A stretch of 64,000 bases of DNA from Tropicibacter oceani (GTDB lineage Bacteria > Pseudomonadota > Alphaproteobacteria > Rhodobacterales > Rhodobacteraceae): the NCBI RefSeq assembly GCF_029958925.1, contig NZ_CP124616.1, forward strand, positions 868,001 through 932,000, given 5' to 3'. How positions within the stretch are numbered: the stretch's first letter is position 1; every line of letters starts with the position of its first letter. Positions 54,737 to 64,000 of this stretch are shown here, in pieces. A program made the translations under genes and the position numbers. Under the pieces are notes generated by a model, which was not told the origin of the DNA, made no database searches, and saw only the letters and a list, made by a program, of their open reading frames with translations.

Positions 54737-57253
54737 CTATTCCCGGGCGCGCAGGACCTGCGCGGGGCGCACCGCAAGCGGGCGCAGCGCAAAGCCAAGA
54801 CCGGCCAGAAGGGTGGCAAGGATGCCCCCCAGGATCACCGCGATGGCCGAAGACCAGACCACTTCGAACTGCGTTTCCATGACAAAGGTACTGACCGCCC
54901 AGCCTCCGGCGATGCCGGCCCCCAGCGCCACGATCCCGGCCCCCGCGCCCAGCAAGGCCGAGCGCAGGGCAAAGCTGCGCAGGATGCGCGCCCGGCTGGC
55001 ACCCAGGGTCTTGAGGATCGCGGCCTCGTAGGTGCGGGCGCTTTCGCCTGCGGCGGCGGCCCCGATCAGCACGAGGAACCCGGTCAACAAGGTGGCCAGC
55101 GCCCCCCAGCGGATCGCCGATCCGATGCCGGCCAGCAGCTCGCTGACCCGGTCGATCGCATCGCGCACCCGGATCGCGGTGATGTTCGGATATTGCCCGG
55201 CCAGGTCGCGCAGGATCTGCGCCTCGGCCTGTTCTTCGGCGTAGACGGTCGAAATGAAGGTATGCGGCGCGTCCTGCAGGGCGGCCGGGTTCATCGTCAG
55301 GACAAAGCCGATTCCGGCGGTCGAAAAATCCACCGCCCGGAACGAGGTGATCGTCGCGGTGATATCCCGGCCAAGGATGTTGATTGTGATCTCGTCCCCC
55401 AGTTTGAGCCCGATTTCCTCGGCCTCTTCGGCGGCAAAGCTGATCTGCGGCGGGCCTGCGTAATCCTCGGGCCACCAGCTGCCTTCGGTCACGGTGGTGC
55501 GACTGTCGGGTTGGGCGGCATAGGTCACGCCGCGGTCGCCGCGAACCACCCAATGGTCGCCGGCAACCTCGCGGGCGGGTTGGCCATTGATCCGGGTGAT
55601 GATGCCGCGCAGCATCGGGGCGCTGTCGATACGGCTGACGGCGGGATCGTTTTCCAACCGTTCAAGATAGCCGTCCATCTGATCCTTTTGAATGTCGACA
55701 AAGAAGTAGGACGGCGCGACCTCGGGCAGGTCGCGGGCAATCGCGCTGCGCAGGTTGCCGTCGATCTGGCCAATGGCGGCCAGCACGGCCAGGCCAAGGC
55801 CCAGCGAAAGCACCACGGCACCCGCGCTTTCGCCCGGACCGCCGATGGCCGACAGCGCCCACCGCAGGATCGGCTTGCCGCGCACCAGCGGCGTCGCCTT
55901 GCGCGCCAGCCACCGGATCGCCAGGGCCGCAAGGGTCAGCGTGACCAGGGCGGCAAGGATCCCGCCGGCCGACCACAGGGTCAGGCTGGGACGGCCGGAA
56001 AACGCCATGGCCGTGCCCACCAGCAACGCCAGCAGGATCGCAATGGCGATCAGGTATCGTGCCGAGGGCAGGGCGCGCGCGCCTTCCAGCGCGTCGCGGA
56101 ACAGGGTTGCGGCGCGGACCTCTTCGGCGCGCGACAACGGCCAGAGGGTAAAGATCAGCGCTGTCAGCGTGCCATAGATCGCTGCCTCGGCCAGCGGTCC
56201 GGGGTGGACCGAAAAGATCGCAGGCACCGGCAGGGCGGCATTGATCAGCGGCCCCAGCAGGATCGGAACCAGCGCCCCCAGCGCCAGGCCAAGGGCAATC
56301 CCGACCACCGCCAGTGCGCCGACCTGCAGGAAATAGGTCAGAAAGATCACGCGGCGCGTGGCGCCTAGGGTGCGCAGCGTCGCGATCACGCCGGTCTTGC
56401 GCGACAGATAGGCCCGCACCGCCGCCGAAACGCCAATGCCCCCGACCGCAAGGCCGGACAGCCCGACCAGCACGAGGAAATCGCCCAGTCGTTCGACAAA
56501 GCGCGAAATGCCCGGGGCGCCGTTGCGGGCATCGCGCCAGGACAGGCCCTTGCCTTCGAAGCGGGCCAGCGCCTGTTCCTTGGTGGCATCCAGATCGGTG
56601 CCGGGGGCCAGCAGCAGGCGGTATTCGGTTTCAAACAGCGATCCGGCAGCCAGCAGGCCCGATCCATCCAGATCGGCGGTGCGAACGATGGTGCGCGGCC
56701 CAAGCCCGAAACCGTCGCCGGCGTCATCGGGTTCTGTCTGGATCGTGGCGCGCAGGGTGAATTCGCGCTCGCCCAGCTTGAAACGATCGCCGGGACTCAG
56801 GCCAAGCCGGTCGGCCAGGACCGGGGCCATGACGGCGCCCTGATCCTCCAGCGCGCTGGCCAGCGGCATCGCGGGATCAAGGACCATTTCCCCCAAAAGC
56901 GGATAGGCGGCGTCGACGGATTTCACCTGGGTCAGGCCGCGTTCGGTCTGGCCATCGCGGGTGACCGCCGCCATTGACCGGAAATCGGTGACCTCGGACA
57001 CGGCAGTGGCGATCCCGGACATCCAGGCGCGCTCTTCCTCGTTGGCAAAGCGGTAGGTGAATTCGACCTGGGCATCGCCGCCCAAAAGCACCGCGCCCTG
57101 ATCTTCGAGCCCGGCCTGGATTGCCGCGCGGACCGATCCGACGCCCGCAATCGCGGCGACACCCAGCGCCAGACAGGCCAGAAAGATGCGAAAACCGTGC
57201 AGGCCTCCGCGCAATTCACGTCTTGCGAAACGGGCCGCGATGCGCAGGCTCAT
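54737..57253 (-). CDS. FtsX-type ABC transporter permease
   Basis: An 838-residue permease with one N-terminal and several later helices in two FtsX-like halves (for example LVGLSGLAVGGIGVSAAVRAY and VLIGAAAAGESARTYEAAIL). Between them is a large periplasmic domain. The organisation fits the YbbP/LolE-like group. It overlaps the ATPase start by ATGA and probably exports or extracts a lipid or lipoprotein. Substrate unknown. Confidence 0.88.
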   Translation of the reverse strand: MSLRIAARFARRELRGGLHGFRIFLACLALGVAAIAGVGSVRAAIQAGLEDQGAVLLGGDAQVEFTYRFANEEERAWMSGIATAVSEVTDFRSMAAVTRDGQTERGLTQVKSVDAAYPLLGEMVLDPAMPLASALEDQGAVMAPVLADRLGLSPGDRFKLGEREFTLRATIQTEPDDAGDGFGLGPRTIVRTADLDGSGLLAAGSLFETEYRLLLAPGTDLDATKEQALARFEGKGLSWRDARNGAPGISRFVERLGDFLVLVGLSGLAVGGIGVSAAVRAYLSRKTGVIATLRTLGATRRVIFLTYFLQVGALAVVGIALGLALGALVPILLGPLINAALPVPAIFSVHPGPLAEAAIYGTLTALIFTLWPLSRAEEVRAATLFRDALEGARALPSARYLIAIAILLALLVGTAMAFSGRPSLTLWSAGGILAALVTLTLAALAIRWLARKATPLVRGKPILRWALSAIGGPGESAGAVVLSLGLGLAVLAAIGQIDGNLRSAIARDLPEVAPSYFFVDIQKDQMDGYLERLENDPAVSRIDSAPMLRGIITRINGQPAREVAGDHWVVRGDRGVTYAAQPDSRTTVTEGSWWPEDYAGPPQISFAAEEAEEIGLKLGDEITINILGRDITATITSFRAVDFSTAGIGFVLTMNPAALQDAPHTFISTVYAEEQAEAQILRDLAGQYPNITAIRVRDAIDRVSELLAGIGSAIRWGALATLLTGFLVLIGAAAAGESARTYEAAILKTLGASRARILRSFALRSALLGAGAGIVALGAGIAGGWAVSTFVMETQFEVVWSSAIAVILGGILATLLAGLGFALRPLAVRPAQVLRARE

Positions 57254-57954
57254 GCGATGGCCCTTTGCGCGTCGCGTTCCATCTGCCCATCCATCAATCG
57301 CACCACGCGGTCACAGCGCGCGGCCAGATCGGGGGCATGGGTGACCATGACCAGCGTCGCCCCGTGCTGTTCGGACAGGCCAAAAAGCAGGTCCATGATC
57401 GCCGCGCCATTGGCACCGTCAAGGTTGCCGGTCGGTTCATCGGCCAGAAGAATGCCGGGTCTGGGGGCAAGCGCACGGGCCAGGGCCACGCGCTGTTGTT
57501 CACCGCCGGACATCTGGGCCGGGTAGTGATCCGCGCGGCTTGCCAGCCCGACGGCGGCCAGTTCGTCCCTGGCGCGGTCAAAGGCATCCTTGTGCCCGGC
57601 CAGTTCCAGCGGCGTCGCCACGTTTTCAAGCGCGGTCATCGTCGGGATCAGGTGAAAGGACTGGAACACAACGCCCATGTTGTCGCGGCGAAAGCGGGCC
57701 AGCGCGTCTTCGTTCATGGCGGTCAGATCCCGTCCCATGGCCTGAACGCTGCCCGATGTCGCGCGTTCCAGCCCGCCCATCACCATCAGCAGCGAGGATT
57801 TGCCCGATCCGGACGGCCCGATCAGGCCGATCGTCTCGCCCGCTGTGACATCCAGCGAGATCCCGTGCAGGATCTGTACCATCCCGGCATTGCCCTTCAG
57901 GCTGAGAGTCACATCTTTGAGGGAGAGTATCGGATTTGAAATCGCATCGGGCAT
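57250..57954 (-). CDS. ABC transporter ATP-binding protein (LolD/YbbA-like)
   Basis: A 234-residue ATPase. Walker A GPSGSGKSS, signature MSGGEQQRVALAR, Walker B GILLADEPTGNLD and switch His in VTHAPDLA. It pairs with the FtsX-type permease, with a 4-nt overlap. The ATG at 57954 lies 17 bp from the start of the divergent esterase gene. In E. coli the comparable pair YbbA-YbbP sits beside the TesA gene. Confidence 0.9.
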   Translation of the reverse strand: MPDAISNPILSLKDVTLSLKGNAGMVQILHGISLDVTAGETIGLIGPSGSGKSSLLMVMGGLERATSGSVQAMGRDLTAMNEDALARFRRDNMGVVFQSFHLIPTMTALENVATPLELAGHKDAFDRARDELAAVGLASRADHYPAQMSGGEQQRVALARALAPRPGILLADEPTGNLDGANGAAIMDLLFGLSEQHGATLVMVTHAPDLAARCDRVVRLMDGQMERDAQRAIA

Positions 57955-57971
57955 CGCAAGGAGAGGTCCTT

Positions 57972-58643
57972 TTGTTTGAACGTTTTACATATGGGGCGGC
58001 CAGGGCGCGCAACAAGGCACTTGCGGCAATCGTGGTTGCCTTTGGGTTGCCGGCGCAGGCGGCCGAGGTCGATATCCTGGCGCTGGGTGACAGCCTGACG
58101 CAAGGCTACGGGCTGATCGAGCAAGAGGGCTTCGTGCCGCAACTGCGGGCCTGGCTGGCAGCGCGCGGCCACGATGTACGCATCGTCAACGCGGGTGTGT
58201 CGGGCGATACCACGGCCGGTGGACTGGCCCGGGTGGAATGGTCGCTGACCTCTGAAATCGACGCGATGATCGTTGCCCTTGGGGGGAACGATTTGTTGCG
58301 CGGTGTCGCCCCCGAGGTCGCGCGCGCCAATCTTGACGGCATCCTGCAGGTGGCCCAGGACCGACAGCTGGACGTTCTGGTGATCGGAATGCAGGCGCCG
58401 GGCAACTATGGCCCTGACTACAAGGCCAGTTTCGATGTGATTTATCCCGAGCTTGCCGCGCAATACGGGGCGCTTTACCTGGACAGTTTCTTTGCCGGAT
58501 TGACGCAAGAGGGCGCGGCGCCTGCGGATCTTGCGGGCTTTATGCAGTCCGACGGCATTCACCCGAACGCCAAGGGCGTGGCCCGCATCGTCGAAGCCAT
58601 CGGCCCCAAGGTCGAAGAGTTGATCGCCAAGGCCGGGGAATGA
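57972..58643 (+). CDS. TesA-like SGNH esterase/lysophospholipase, exported
   Basis: A 223-residue SGNH hydrolase with a signal peptide. Catalytic blocks: GDSLTQGYG (Ser), the Gly/Asn in IVNAGVSGD and VALGGNDLL, and DGIHPNAKG (Asp/His). A TTG at 57972 with AAGGAGAGG in front is better than the ATG at 57936, which would run into the divergent ATPase gene. It lies beside the ATPase/FtsX pair, as in the tesA-ybbAP arrangement known in other bacteria. Confidence 0.88.
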   Translation: MFERFTYGAARARNKALAAIVVAFGLPAQAAEVDILALGDSLTQGYGLIEQEGFVPQLRAWLAARGHDVRIVNAGVSGDTTAGGLARVEWSLTSEIDAMIVALGGNDLLRGVAPEVARANLDGILQVAQDRQLDVLVIGMQAPGNYGPDYKASFDVIYPELAAQYGALYLDSFFAGLTQEGAAPADLAGFMQSDGIHPNAKGVARIVEAIGPKVEELIAKAGE

Positions 58644-58680
58644 TTCATCGGTGACGTCCGCGCGGTTTTGCTGGCTGGCG

Positions 58681-59631
58681 TCATTCGATTTCGACAAAGG
58701 CATAGCGTTTGGCAATCAGGGTGTCGCCACGGGTCAGGGTCATTTCGCTGCGATAGATGCCCGGCGGCCAGCCTGCATCGGGGGCGCGGCGACCAAAGGC
58801 ACGCATCAGGTTGACTTTGGGCGCCTTGAGTACCTCGGAGCGTTCGAAAACCTCGCCCTGCGGGCCGTGTGCCTTGAACTGCAGGACATCGCCGTGCTGA
58901 GCGTGGAACATGTGTCCATAGATCACCAGCGCGTCGCTTGGACCCGCGACCAACACGCGCGCATCCCCTGATGTGACGCTGGCCAGCGAGGGCACGGCGG
59001 TCGAAAAACCGGCCGTGAAGAACCCGGTCTTTTGATAGGCGGGCGGGTCCAGCCACAGGGTTTCCTGCGTCTCGCCACAGGTGCCCTGGGCGGTCGGGGC
59101 AAAGGGATCGACCTGCCCGCCCTCGGCGGTCAGCACCGACATGTGGATGTGGGGGAAATTCGTCATCCCGCTTTGCCCGACCAGGCCGATGGGTTGCCCG
59201 GCGTCGACCCGGTCGCCCGAGCGCACGGAAACCGAGCCCAGCCTCATGTGGCAATACAGCGTTTGCAGCCCGTTCTCATGCGCGATCCGCACGGCGTTGC
59301 CACAGGCGAATTCGCCGTCGAAATTGTCAGAGGGTTCAAGGTCGGGCAGGCCGTCACGCATCGCCGCGACCACGCCCGGCGCGGCCGCCAGGACCGAAAC
59401 GCCCCGATCCATCGCCTCATAGCTGTCGATGGCGATGTCGATGCCGGTGTGCCCGTCGCGGGTGCGCAGGCCGCAGGTGTAGTCGGCGCGCTTTTCGCTG
59501 GGATCGGTGTCGACATAGGCCTCGACATAGCAGTCCTGCCCCAGGGTGCAGGCGATGGGCAGGCCCAGAAACGGTTCCGCCGCGAGGGATCCCGCGGCGG
59601 AAAACAGTGGTATCAGAAACGCCAGCCTCAT
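58681..59631 (-). CDS. Exported M23-family metallopeptidase
   Basis: A 316-residue protein with a signal peptide ([17 protein letters not shown]). Zinc ligands of the M23 (LytM) fold: GHTGIDIA (His and Asp) and FPHIHMSV (His-x-His). It cuts peptidoglycan or other peptides in the periplasm. The ATG at 59631 overlaps the clpA stop by ATGA, so the two genes are read from the same transcript. Confidence 0.85.
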   Translation of the reverse strand: MRLAFLIPLFSAAGSLAAEPFLGLPIACTLGQDCYVEAYVDTDPSEKRADYTCGLRTRDGHTGIDIAIDSYEAMDRGVSVLAAAPGVVAAMRDGLPDLEPSDNFDGEFACGNAVRIAHENGLQTLYCHMRLGSVSVRSGDRVDAGQPIGLVGQSGMTNFPHIHMSVLTAEGGQVDPFAPTAQGTCGETQETLWLDPPAYQKTGFFTAGFSTAVPSLASVTSGDARVLVAGPSDALVIYGHMFHAQHGDVLQFKAHGPQGEVFERSEVLKAPKVNLMRAFGRRAPDAGWPPGIYRSEMTLTRGDTLIAKRYAFVEIE

Positions 59632-61955
59632 TCGGCGGTCAAAAGCGGCGGTTTCTTCGAGCTGAGGCGCGGGCTTTCGGGGCCCTCGTAATTCAGCACC
59701 AGATCGCCATCCTTGACCGAAACCTTGACCAGGCCACCCTTTGCCAGCTTGCCGAACAGAAGTTCCTCGGCCAGCGGTTTCTTGATGTGTTCCTGGATGA
59801 CCCGGCCCAGCGGACGCGCGCCCATCTTTTCATCGTAACCCCGATCCGCCAGCCATTCGGCGGCGGGGGTGGTCAGTTCGATGGTCACGTTGCGGTCCAT
59901 CAGTTGCGCTTCAAGCTGCAACACGAACTTTTCGACCACCTGAAGGATGGTGTTCTTGGGCAGCGGTGCAAAGCTGATAACCGCGTCCAGACGGTTGCGG
60001 AATTCCGGCGTGAAGGTGCGTTCGATCGCGGCGGTATCCTCGCCCTCGCGACGGTCGCGGTTGAAGCCGATGGCCGACTTGGCCTGTTCGGCGGCGCCCG
60101 CGTTCGAGGTCATGATCAGAATCACGTTGCGGAAATCCACCGTGCGACCGTTGTGGTCGGTCAGCGTGCCATGGTCCATGACCTGCAGCAGGATGTTGTA
60201 GACATCCGGATGCGCCTTTTCCATTTCGTCCAGAAGCAGCACGCAGTGCGGATGCTGATCGACACCGTCGGTCAGCTGGCCGCCCTGATCAAAGCCGACA
60301 TAGCCCGGAGGCGCACCGATCAGGCGGCTGACGGCGTGTTTCTCCATGTACTCGGACATGTCGAACCGCAGCAGTTCCACACCAAGGGTGCTGGCCAGTT
60401 GCTTGGCCACCTCGGTTTTACCGACGCCCGTGGGACCTGCGAACAGGTAGTTGCCGATGGGCTTTTCAGGCTCGCGCAGACCGGCGCGGGCCAGTTTGAT
60501 CGCGCTCGACAGTGCCTCGATCGCCTTGTCCTGACCAAAGACCACGCGCTTGAGCGATTTTTCGAGATCCTTGAGAACCTCGGCGTCGTCCTTGCTGACG
60601 TTTTTCGGCGGAATGCGGGCAATCTTGGCCACGACGTTCTCGATTTCCTTGGTGCCGATGGTCTTGCGACGCTTGGATTCAGCAACCAGGTGCTGGGCTG
60701 CACCCGCTTCGTCGATGACGTCGATGGCCTTGTCGGGCAGCTTGCGGTCATTCATGTAACGCGCCGACAGTTCGACGGCGGACTTGATCGCATCGGCGGT
60801 GTATTTCACGCCGTGATGCTCCTCGAAATAAGGCTTGAGGCCCTTGAGGATCTTGACCGTATCCTCGACCGAGGGTTCGTTGACGTCGATCTTCTGGAAG
60901 CGACGCGACAGGGCGCGGTCCTTTTCGAAGTGCTGGCGGAATTCCTTGTAGGTGGTCGAACCCATGCAGCGCAGCTTGCCGCCCTGCAGCGCGGGTTTCA
61001 GCAGGTTCGAGGCATCCATCGCCCCGCCCGAGGTCGCGCCGGCACCGATCACCGTGTGGATTTCGTCGATGAACAGCACGGCGTCGGGGTGGTCCTCAAG
61101 CTCGGTCACCACGGCCTTGAGCCGTTCTTCGAAGTCGCCGCGATAGCGGGTGCCCGCCAGAAGCGCGCCCATATCAAGGCTGTAGATCGTCGTTTCGGAC
61201 AGCACTTCGGGGGTTTCGCCGGCGACGATCTTGCGCGCCAGCCCTTCGGCGATGGCGGTTTTGCCCACGCCGGGATCACCCACCAGAAGCGGGTTGTTCT
61301 TGCGGCGGCGGCACAGCACCTGAATGCAGCGCTCGACCTCGCTGTCGCGGCCGATCAGCGGATCGATGTCGCCATCGCGGGACTTGGCGTTCAGGTCCAC
61401 GCAATACTTGGCCAGCGCCGATTCCTTTTCGGCGCTTTGCACTTCGGCCTCGTTGGGCTGCGCGCTTTCCTCGTCGGAGGTGCCCTGAACGGGGCGCGCT
61501 TCGCCGTAGGCGGGGTTCTTGGCGACGCCGTGGGCGATGAAATTCACCGCGTCATAGCGCGTCATGTCCTGTTCCTGCAGGAAATAGGCGGCATTGGATT
61601 CGCGTTCGGCAAAGATCGCGACCAGCACGTTGGCGCCGGTCACCTCGGTCCGGCCCGAAGACTGGACATGGATCGCCGCACGCTGGATCACGCGCTGAAA
61701 GGCTGCCGTCGGCACCGCTTCGGACCCTTCGATGTCGGTCACCAGGTTGGCCAGATCTTCGTCGATGAATTCGACAAGGGTGGTGCGCAGCTCTTCGGTG
61801 TCGACCGAGCAAGCCTTCATCACCCGCACGGCGTCCGGTTCGTCGATCAACGCCAGCAGCAGATGCTCCAGCGTGGCAAACTCGTGGCTGCGCGAATTCG
61901 CCAGCGCAAGGGCCGAGTGGATTGCCTGCTCAAGGGTGTTTGAGAATGAAGGCAC
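59628..61955 (-). CDS. clpA: ATP-dependent Clp protease ATP-binding subunit ClpA
   Basis: A 775-residue AAA+ unfoldase. It has an N-terminal Clp N domain, AAA-1 (GDPGVGKT, with Walker [10 protein letters not shown]) and AAA-2 (GPTGVGKTE, with [12 protein letters not shown]). It feeds substrates to ClpP. The start is a GTG at 61955 with AGGAG in front. clpS is not in the window. The stop overlaps the M23 peptidase start. Confidence 0.95.
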   Translation of the reverse strand: MPSFSNTLEQAIHSALALANSRSHEFATLEHLLLALIDEPDAVRVMKACSVDTEELRTTLVEFIDEDLANLVTDIEGSEAVPTAAFQRVIQRAAIHVQSSGRTEVTGANVLVAIFAERESNAAYFLQEQDMTRYDAVNFIAHGVAKNPAYGEARPVQGTSDEESAQPNEAEVQSAEKESALAKYCVDLNAKSRDGDIDPLIGRDSEVERCIQVLCRRRKNNPLLVGDPGVGKTAIAEGLARKIVAGETPEVLSETTIYSLDMGALLAGTRYRGDFEERLKAVVTELEDHPDAVLFIDEIHTVIGAGATSGGAMDASNLLKPALQGGKLRCMGSTTYKEFRQHFEKDRALSRRFQKIDVNEPSVEDTVKILKGLKPYFEEHHGVKYTADAIKSAVELSARYMNDRKLPDKAIDVIDEAGAAQHLVAESKRRKTIGTKEIENVVAKIARIPPKNVSKDDAEVLKDLEKSLKRVVFGQDKAIEALSSAIKLARAGLREPEKPIGNYLFAGPTGVGKTEVAKQLASTLGVELLRFDMSEYMEKHAVSRLIGAPPGYVGFDQGGQLTDGVDQHPHCVLLLDEMEKAHPDVYNILLQVMDHGTLTDHNGRTVDFRNVILIMTSNAGAAEQAKSAIGFNRDRREGEDTAAIERTFTPEFRNRLDAVISFAPLPKNTILQVVEKFVLQLEAQLMDRNVTIELTTPAAEWLADRGYDEKMGARPLGRVIQEHIKKPLAEELLFGKLAKGGLVKVSVKDGDLVLNYEGPESPRLSSKKPPLLTAE

Positions 61956-62005
61956 TTGAGTGCTCCTCTTGATTGCGCCAGTCCGATGGGGGCCAGCATT
62001 GCCTC

Positions 62006-62035
62006 ATTATCTTAAAGTTTGGTCGATAATCCCAA
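62006..62035 (-). promoter_or_regulatory. Predicted clpA promoter with inverted repeat
   Basis: On the minus strand TTGGGA (62030-62035) is 18 nt from GATAAT (62006-62011), giving a start near 61999. The -10 copy GATAAT also pairs with ATTATC at the other end (62025-62030), so a dimeric regulator could bind here. The rest of the 149-bp gap shows nothing more. Confidence 0.4.
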
Positions 62036-62104
62036 CTCTTCAAGTTTTTTCTATGTCTGCCCCGGTCACTTTTGCGGTTTCGCTGCAAAATGGCGTGATC
62101 GGCG

Positions 62105-62866
62105 TCAGAAACGGTCCTTGCGGGCGCGGATCTCGGCAAAGACGGCTGAGTCCGACGCGTTTTCCATTCCCAGGGCGCGTTTGACGCCCGGGTCAGAGGC
62201 CCGCAAAAAGGGGTTTGTGGCCAGTTCCAGGGAAAGCGGAACCTGGGCGGTGGGCAGGCCCGCCGCGCGAGCCTTTGCGATGTCGTCTGCACGGGATTTA
62301 AGCGCGGAATTGTCCGGTTCAATGGTCAGCGCGAATTTCGCGTTCGACGCGGTGTATTCATGACCCGAGTAAACCATGGTGTCGGGCGGCAGTGCGGCCA
62401 GCTTGCCAAGGCTGGTCCACATCATGTCTGGCGTGCCTTCGAAAATGCGCCCGCATCCCAGCGCCATCAGGCTGTCGGCGGTAAAGACCGCGCCCGCATT
62501 GGGAAAGTGATAGGCCATGTGGCCAAGGGTATGGCCGGGCACATGGATGGGAACGGTATAGGCATCGCCGGTTCCGCCGTTCATGCCCTCTTGCAGGGCC
62601 ATGTCCAGCGGCGGCAGCTTGTCCTCTTCGGCCTTGGGGCCCATGACCTTGCAGCCGTATTTCGCCTTCAGCTCATCGACGCCCTGCACGTGGTCCCAGT
62701 GGTGATGGGTCAGCATGATGACGCCGGGCGTCCAGCCGCGCGCATCCAGAGCGGCGATGATCGGCGCGGCCTCGGGGGCGTCGATCACGCAGACGCCGTC
62801 GGGGCCTTTGACGAGGTAGGCGTAGTTGTCCGAAAGGCAGGGGACTGTGACGATCTCAAGAGGCAT
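62105..62866 (-). CDS. gloB: Hydroxyacylglutathione hydrolase (glyoxalase II)
   Basis: A 253-residue metallo-beta-lactamase-fold hydrolase. The metal motif is THHHWDH (about 54-60), with further ligands in GHTLGH and a C-terminal His (SGHEYT). It splits S-lactoylglutathione into lactate and glutathione, completing methylglyoxal detoxification. It is divergent from the methyltransferase-like gene, 62 bp away. Confidence 0.94.
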   Translation of the reverse strand: MPLEIVTVPCLSDNYAYLVKGPDGVCVIDAPEAAPIIAALDARGWTPGVIMLTHHHWDHVQGVDELKAKYGCKVMGPKAEEDKLPPLDMALQEGMNGGTGDAYTVPIHVPGHTLGHMAYHFPNAGAVFTADSLMALGCGRIFEGTPDMMWTSLGKLAALPPDTMVYSGHEYTASNAKFALTIEPDNSALKSRADDIAKARAAGLPTAQVPLSLELATNPFLRASDPGVKRALGMENASDSAVFAEIRARKDRF

Positions 62867-62928
62867 GGTCTTTCCTTGCGCGCTTTGTCAGACTGCGCCC
62901 AGTCAATCGCATCAAGGGCCGAACTTCA

Positions 62929-63684
62929 ATGCATCTGGATGTGCAGACCTTGCGGGACTTCTATTATCGCAGTGCGCTGGGGCGTGCGGCGCAAAAGGTG
63001 ATCCGCAATCAGACCCTGCGGTTTTGGCCCGAGGCCAAGTTGAAGGGGCAGACCGTGGCCGGTTTCGGGTTTGCCGTGCCGCTGCTGCGCCCCTATCTGA
63101 CGCAATCGCGGCGGGTGATCGGTTTGATGCCCGCGCCGCAGGGGGTGATGCCCTGGCCTGCCGGGATGCCGAATGTGTCCGTGCTGTGCGAAGAAACGTC
63201 CTGGCCGATCGAGACGGGGCATGTGGACCGGTTGATTCTGATGCACGGGCTTGAAACCTCGGAAAACCCGTCAGAGCTGCTGGACGAATGTTACCGGGTG
63301 CTGGGGCCGGGGGGCAAGGCGCTGTTCGTGCTGCCGAACCGGTCGGGGCTGTGGGCGCGGTCGGACGCGACGCCCTTTGGCTATGGTCGCCCCTATTCGC
63401 GCGGTCAGCTGGAGGTGCAGCTGAAACGCCACGATTTCATCCCCGAAGCGCATGTTTCGGTCCTGTATCAGCCGCCCTCGACCCGGCGGTTCTGGATGAA
63501 GACCGCGCCGATGTGGGAAAGCGCCGGACGCGCCATTCCGGCGATCATGGCGGGGGGCGTGATGATGGTCGTGGCGTCCAAGCGCTATCCACCGACGCGG
63601 CGCGGGGTGGATCAGGCGGCGCGGGTGCTGAACCCGCTTGAGGTCCTGACGCCGAAGCCCGGCAAGGTCGCCAAGCCGGTTTGA
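62929..63684 (+). CDS. SAM-dependent methyltransferase-like protein
   Basis: A 251-residue protein with a class I methyltransferase-like fold: strand/loop [11 protein letters not shown] at the SAM site (Gly-rich loop degenerate), and the motif [19 protein letters not shown] typical of methyltransferases. The catalytic role is unclear because the usual acidic SAM motif is weak. Genes like this often sit next to gloB in alphaproteobacteria. Confidence 0.75.
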   Translation: MHLDVQTLRDFYYRSALGRAAQKVIRNQTLRFWPEAKLKGQTVAGFGFAVPLLRPYLTQSRRVIGLMPAPQGVMPWPAGMPNVSVLCEETSWPIETGHVDRLILMHGLETSENPSELLDECYRVLGPGGKALFVLPNRSGLWARSDATPFGYGRPYSRGQLEVQLKRHDFIPEAHVSVLYQPPSTRRFWMKTAPMWESAGRAIPAIMAGGVMMVVASKRYPPTRRGVDQAARVLNPLEVLTPKPGKVAKPV

Positions 63685-63739
63685 GCGGGCCGCCGCACGG
63701 CGCTCGCTTTTGCAAAGCGTCGCACCGCCCGCCGTCCCG

Positions 63740-64000
63740 TCACGGCGCCGTGGTCACAGAGATATTGGACGGCAAGGTACCGGGTACAGGTTCGAAGCTC
63801 GTGCCTGGCCCGCCGACGAAGCGCGCCAGTTCCACGCCACTGCCATCGACCAGATAATAGTGGCGGATGCCGTAATTCTGGTAGGGGTTCGATGTGTCCG
63901 GCACCACGGTAAACGGTCCCGGCGTTCCGGCAGGCACCACGACGGAAATCTCGGCATCGACAGGCAACCAGCCGGCGTCTTCGCCTGCGCGGGCGTCGGC
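63740..64000 (-). CDS. Partial unknown protein at the right window edge
   Basis: The C-terminal 86 residues of a gene that continues past 64000. It reads beta-rich (TPGPFTVVPDTSNP, NYGIRHYYLVDGSG), with an Ala/Gly-rich start that runs to the edge. Its frame stays open to base 64000, so the N-terminus is outside the window. No family was recognised. Confidence 0.5.
   Translation of the reverse strand, partial: ADARAGEDAGWLPVDAEISVVVPAGTPGPFTVVPDTSNPYQNYGIRHYYLVDGSGVELARFVGGPGTSFEPVPGTLPSNISVTTAP

Noticed and set aside
59607-61943. A 778-codon open frame on plus opposite clpA
   Set aside because: The minus-strand clpA has both AAA+ domains intact. The plus frame has no recognisable domain and mirrors the codon bias.

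Overview
This window looks like a chromosomal segment of an alphaproteobacterium of the Rhodobacteraceae (Roseobacter/Paracoccus-like). The evidence is high GC (roughly 64% in most genes), dense co-directional operons with ATGA-type overlaps, a smo-type polyol ABC transporter, an FeS-type photolyase and an FNR-like box beside an Rrf2 regulator. No rRNA, tRNA, insertion sequence, phage gene or CRISPR array was seen. No gap between genes exceeds about 260 bp. All function calls come from reading motifs by eye; no database search was possible.

Layout. 1-2894 (minus): an RND efflux permease (cut by the window edge) and its periplasmic adaptor. 3118-8194: a GntR regulator, a DapA-family lyase, a FAD oxidoreductase and a class II (degradative type) HMG-CoA reductase on plus, with a convergent HpcH/HpaI aldolase. 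This looks like an undescribed catabolic cluster. 8264-12347 (minus): two large exported proteins of unknown function. 12431-20360 (minus): a complete polyol uptake and catabolism operon (binding protein, two permeases, ATPase, mannitol dehydrogenase, HAD phosphatase, FGGY kinase). 20618-23690 (minus): an arsenic operon with an ArsR-ArsC fusion, a GAPDH and ArsJ. 23750-26499 (minus): a shikimate/quinate dehydrogenase and 3-dehydroshikimate dehydratase.

26592-31445: a gentisate operon (3-hydroxybenzoate 6-monooxygenase, fumarylpyruvate hydrolase, GST-type isomerase, gentisate dioxygenase and a second isomerase-like protein) with a divergent MarR regulator. 31442-34724: an MsrQ-like heme protein and modABC molybdate uptake. 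34757-36942: an SDR translationally coupled to an FeS photolyase. 36982-42826: a secreted 19-unit MORN protein, NAD synthetase, a His/Met-rich exported protein, an unknown protein with a hydrophobic hairpin, and a zincin-like peptidase. 42866-47642: ThpR ligase-like phosphodiesterase, a PfkB kinase, glutamyl-tRNA synthetase, a DUF2254 membrane protein and a GGCT-like protein.

47737-52940: an Fe-S Rrf2 (NsrR-like) regulator, then a tandem glycine riboswitch in front of gcvT-gcvH-gcvP, so glycine itself should switch on the glycine cleavage system. 53094-64000: a low-GC exported orphan, an inositol-monophosphatase-family enzyme, an FtsX-type ABC exporter, an SGNH esterase, an M23 peptidase coupled to clpA, glyoxalase II, a methyltransferase-like protein and a fragment at the right edge.

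The main systems act as separate metabolic modules, mostly catabolism of aromatics, polyols and glycine, plus arsenic and metal handling. The strongest candidates for undescribed biology are the HMG-CoA-reductase cluster (3118-8194), the exported pair (8264-12347) and the 454-residue protein at 41068-42432.
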